Below are positions 13,750-13,759 of a DNA stretch of 13,759 bases, piece by piece. How positions within the stretch are numbered: the stretch's first letter is position 1; each line of letters begins with the position of its first letter. The notes under the pieces are model-generated. The model did not search any database, was not told the DNA's origin, and was given only the letters and a program-made list of their open reading frames with translations. Where the stretch lies: the NCBI GenBank assembly GCA_031284195.1, contig JAITAI010000103.1, forward strand, positions 1 through 13,759, read 5' to 3'. A program made the position numbers and the translations under genes. Source of the DNA: Treponema sp. Its GTDB lineage: Bacteria > Spirochaetota > Spirochaetia > Treponematales > Breznakiellaceae.

Positions 13750-13759
13750 ATTATGTCCC

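Overview
The window looks like spirochaete DNA, most likely from a Treponema-type bacterium. The main evidence is a tamB-bamA-skp-mutS gene block on the minus strand. From memory, Treponema pallidum has the same order around its BamA gene (tp0326). The proteins read like treponemal homologues, but no search was run, so the species is not established.

Positions 1-11040 are dense, ordinary chromosome, all read from the minus strand. In order of transcription: a 1519-residue TamB-like inner-membrane protein (11036-6477), the outer-membrane assembly protein BamA (6347-3870), a Skp/OmpH-type periplasmic chaperone (3834-3292), the mismatch-repair ATPase MutS (about 3240-496), and the start of a small membrane-anchored NusG domain II protein (234 to the window edge). 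The first three together handle lipid supply, insertion and chaperoning for the outer membrane. MutS appears to be a passenger of this unit. The NusG_II gene has a good promoter of its own. Two points stand out: mutS seems to lack a normal start codon behind its ribosome binding site (an ATC sits there instead), and a long perfect-stem hairpin lies in the tamB-bamA gap.

Positions 11041-11458 form a divergent intergenic region. It holds a likely tamB promoter, then a GC-rich 88-bp tandem repeat (two copies and a fragment, each able to fold into several hairpins), then an AT-rich stretch with a TATAAT box framed by an 8-bp inverted repeat.

From 11459 to the right edge the DNA is accessory in character. 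A tyrosine recombinase gene reads rightward but carries a frameshift in a run of seven A and an in-frame amber stop, although its catalytic residues survive. It converges on two short minus-strand genes for unrecognised envelope proteins: a 130-residue exported protein and a 199-residue coiled-coil membrane protein. Each is followed by a hairpin with an AGCCG/CGGCT stem. The layout suggests the edge of a decaying integrated element beside a conserved core operon. No rRNA, tRNA, CRISPR array or complete insertion sequence was seen.
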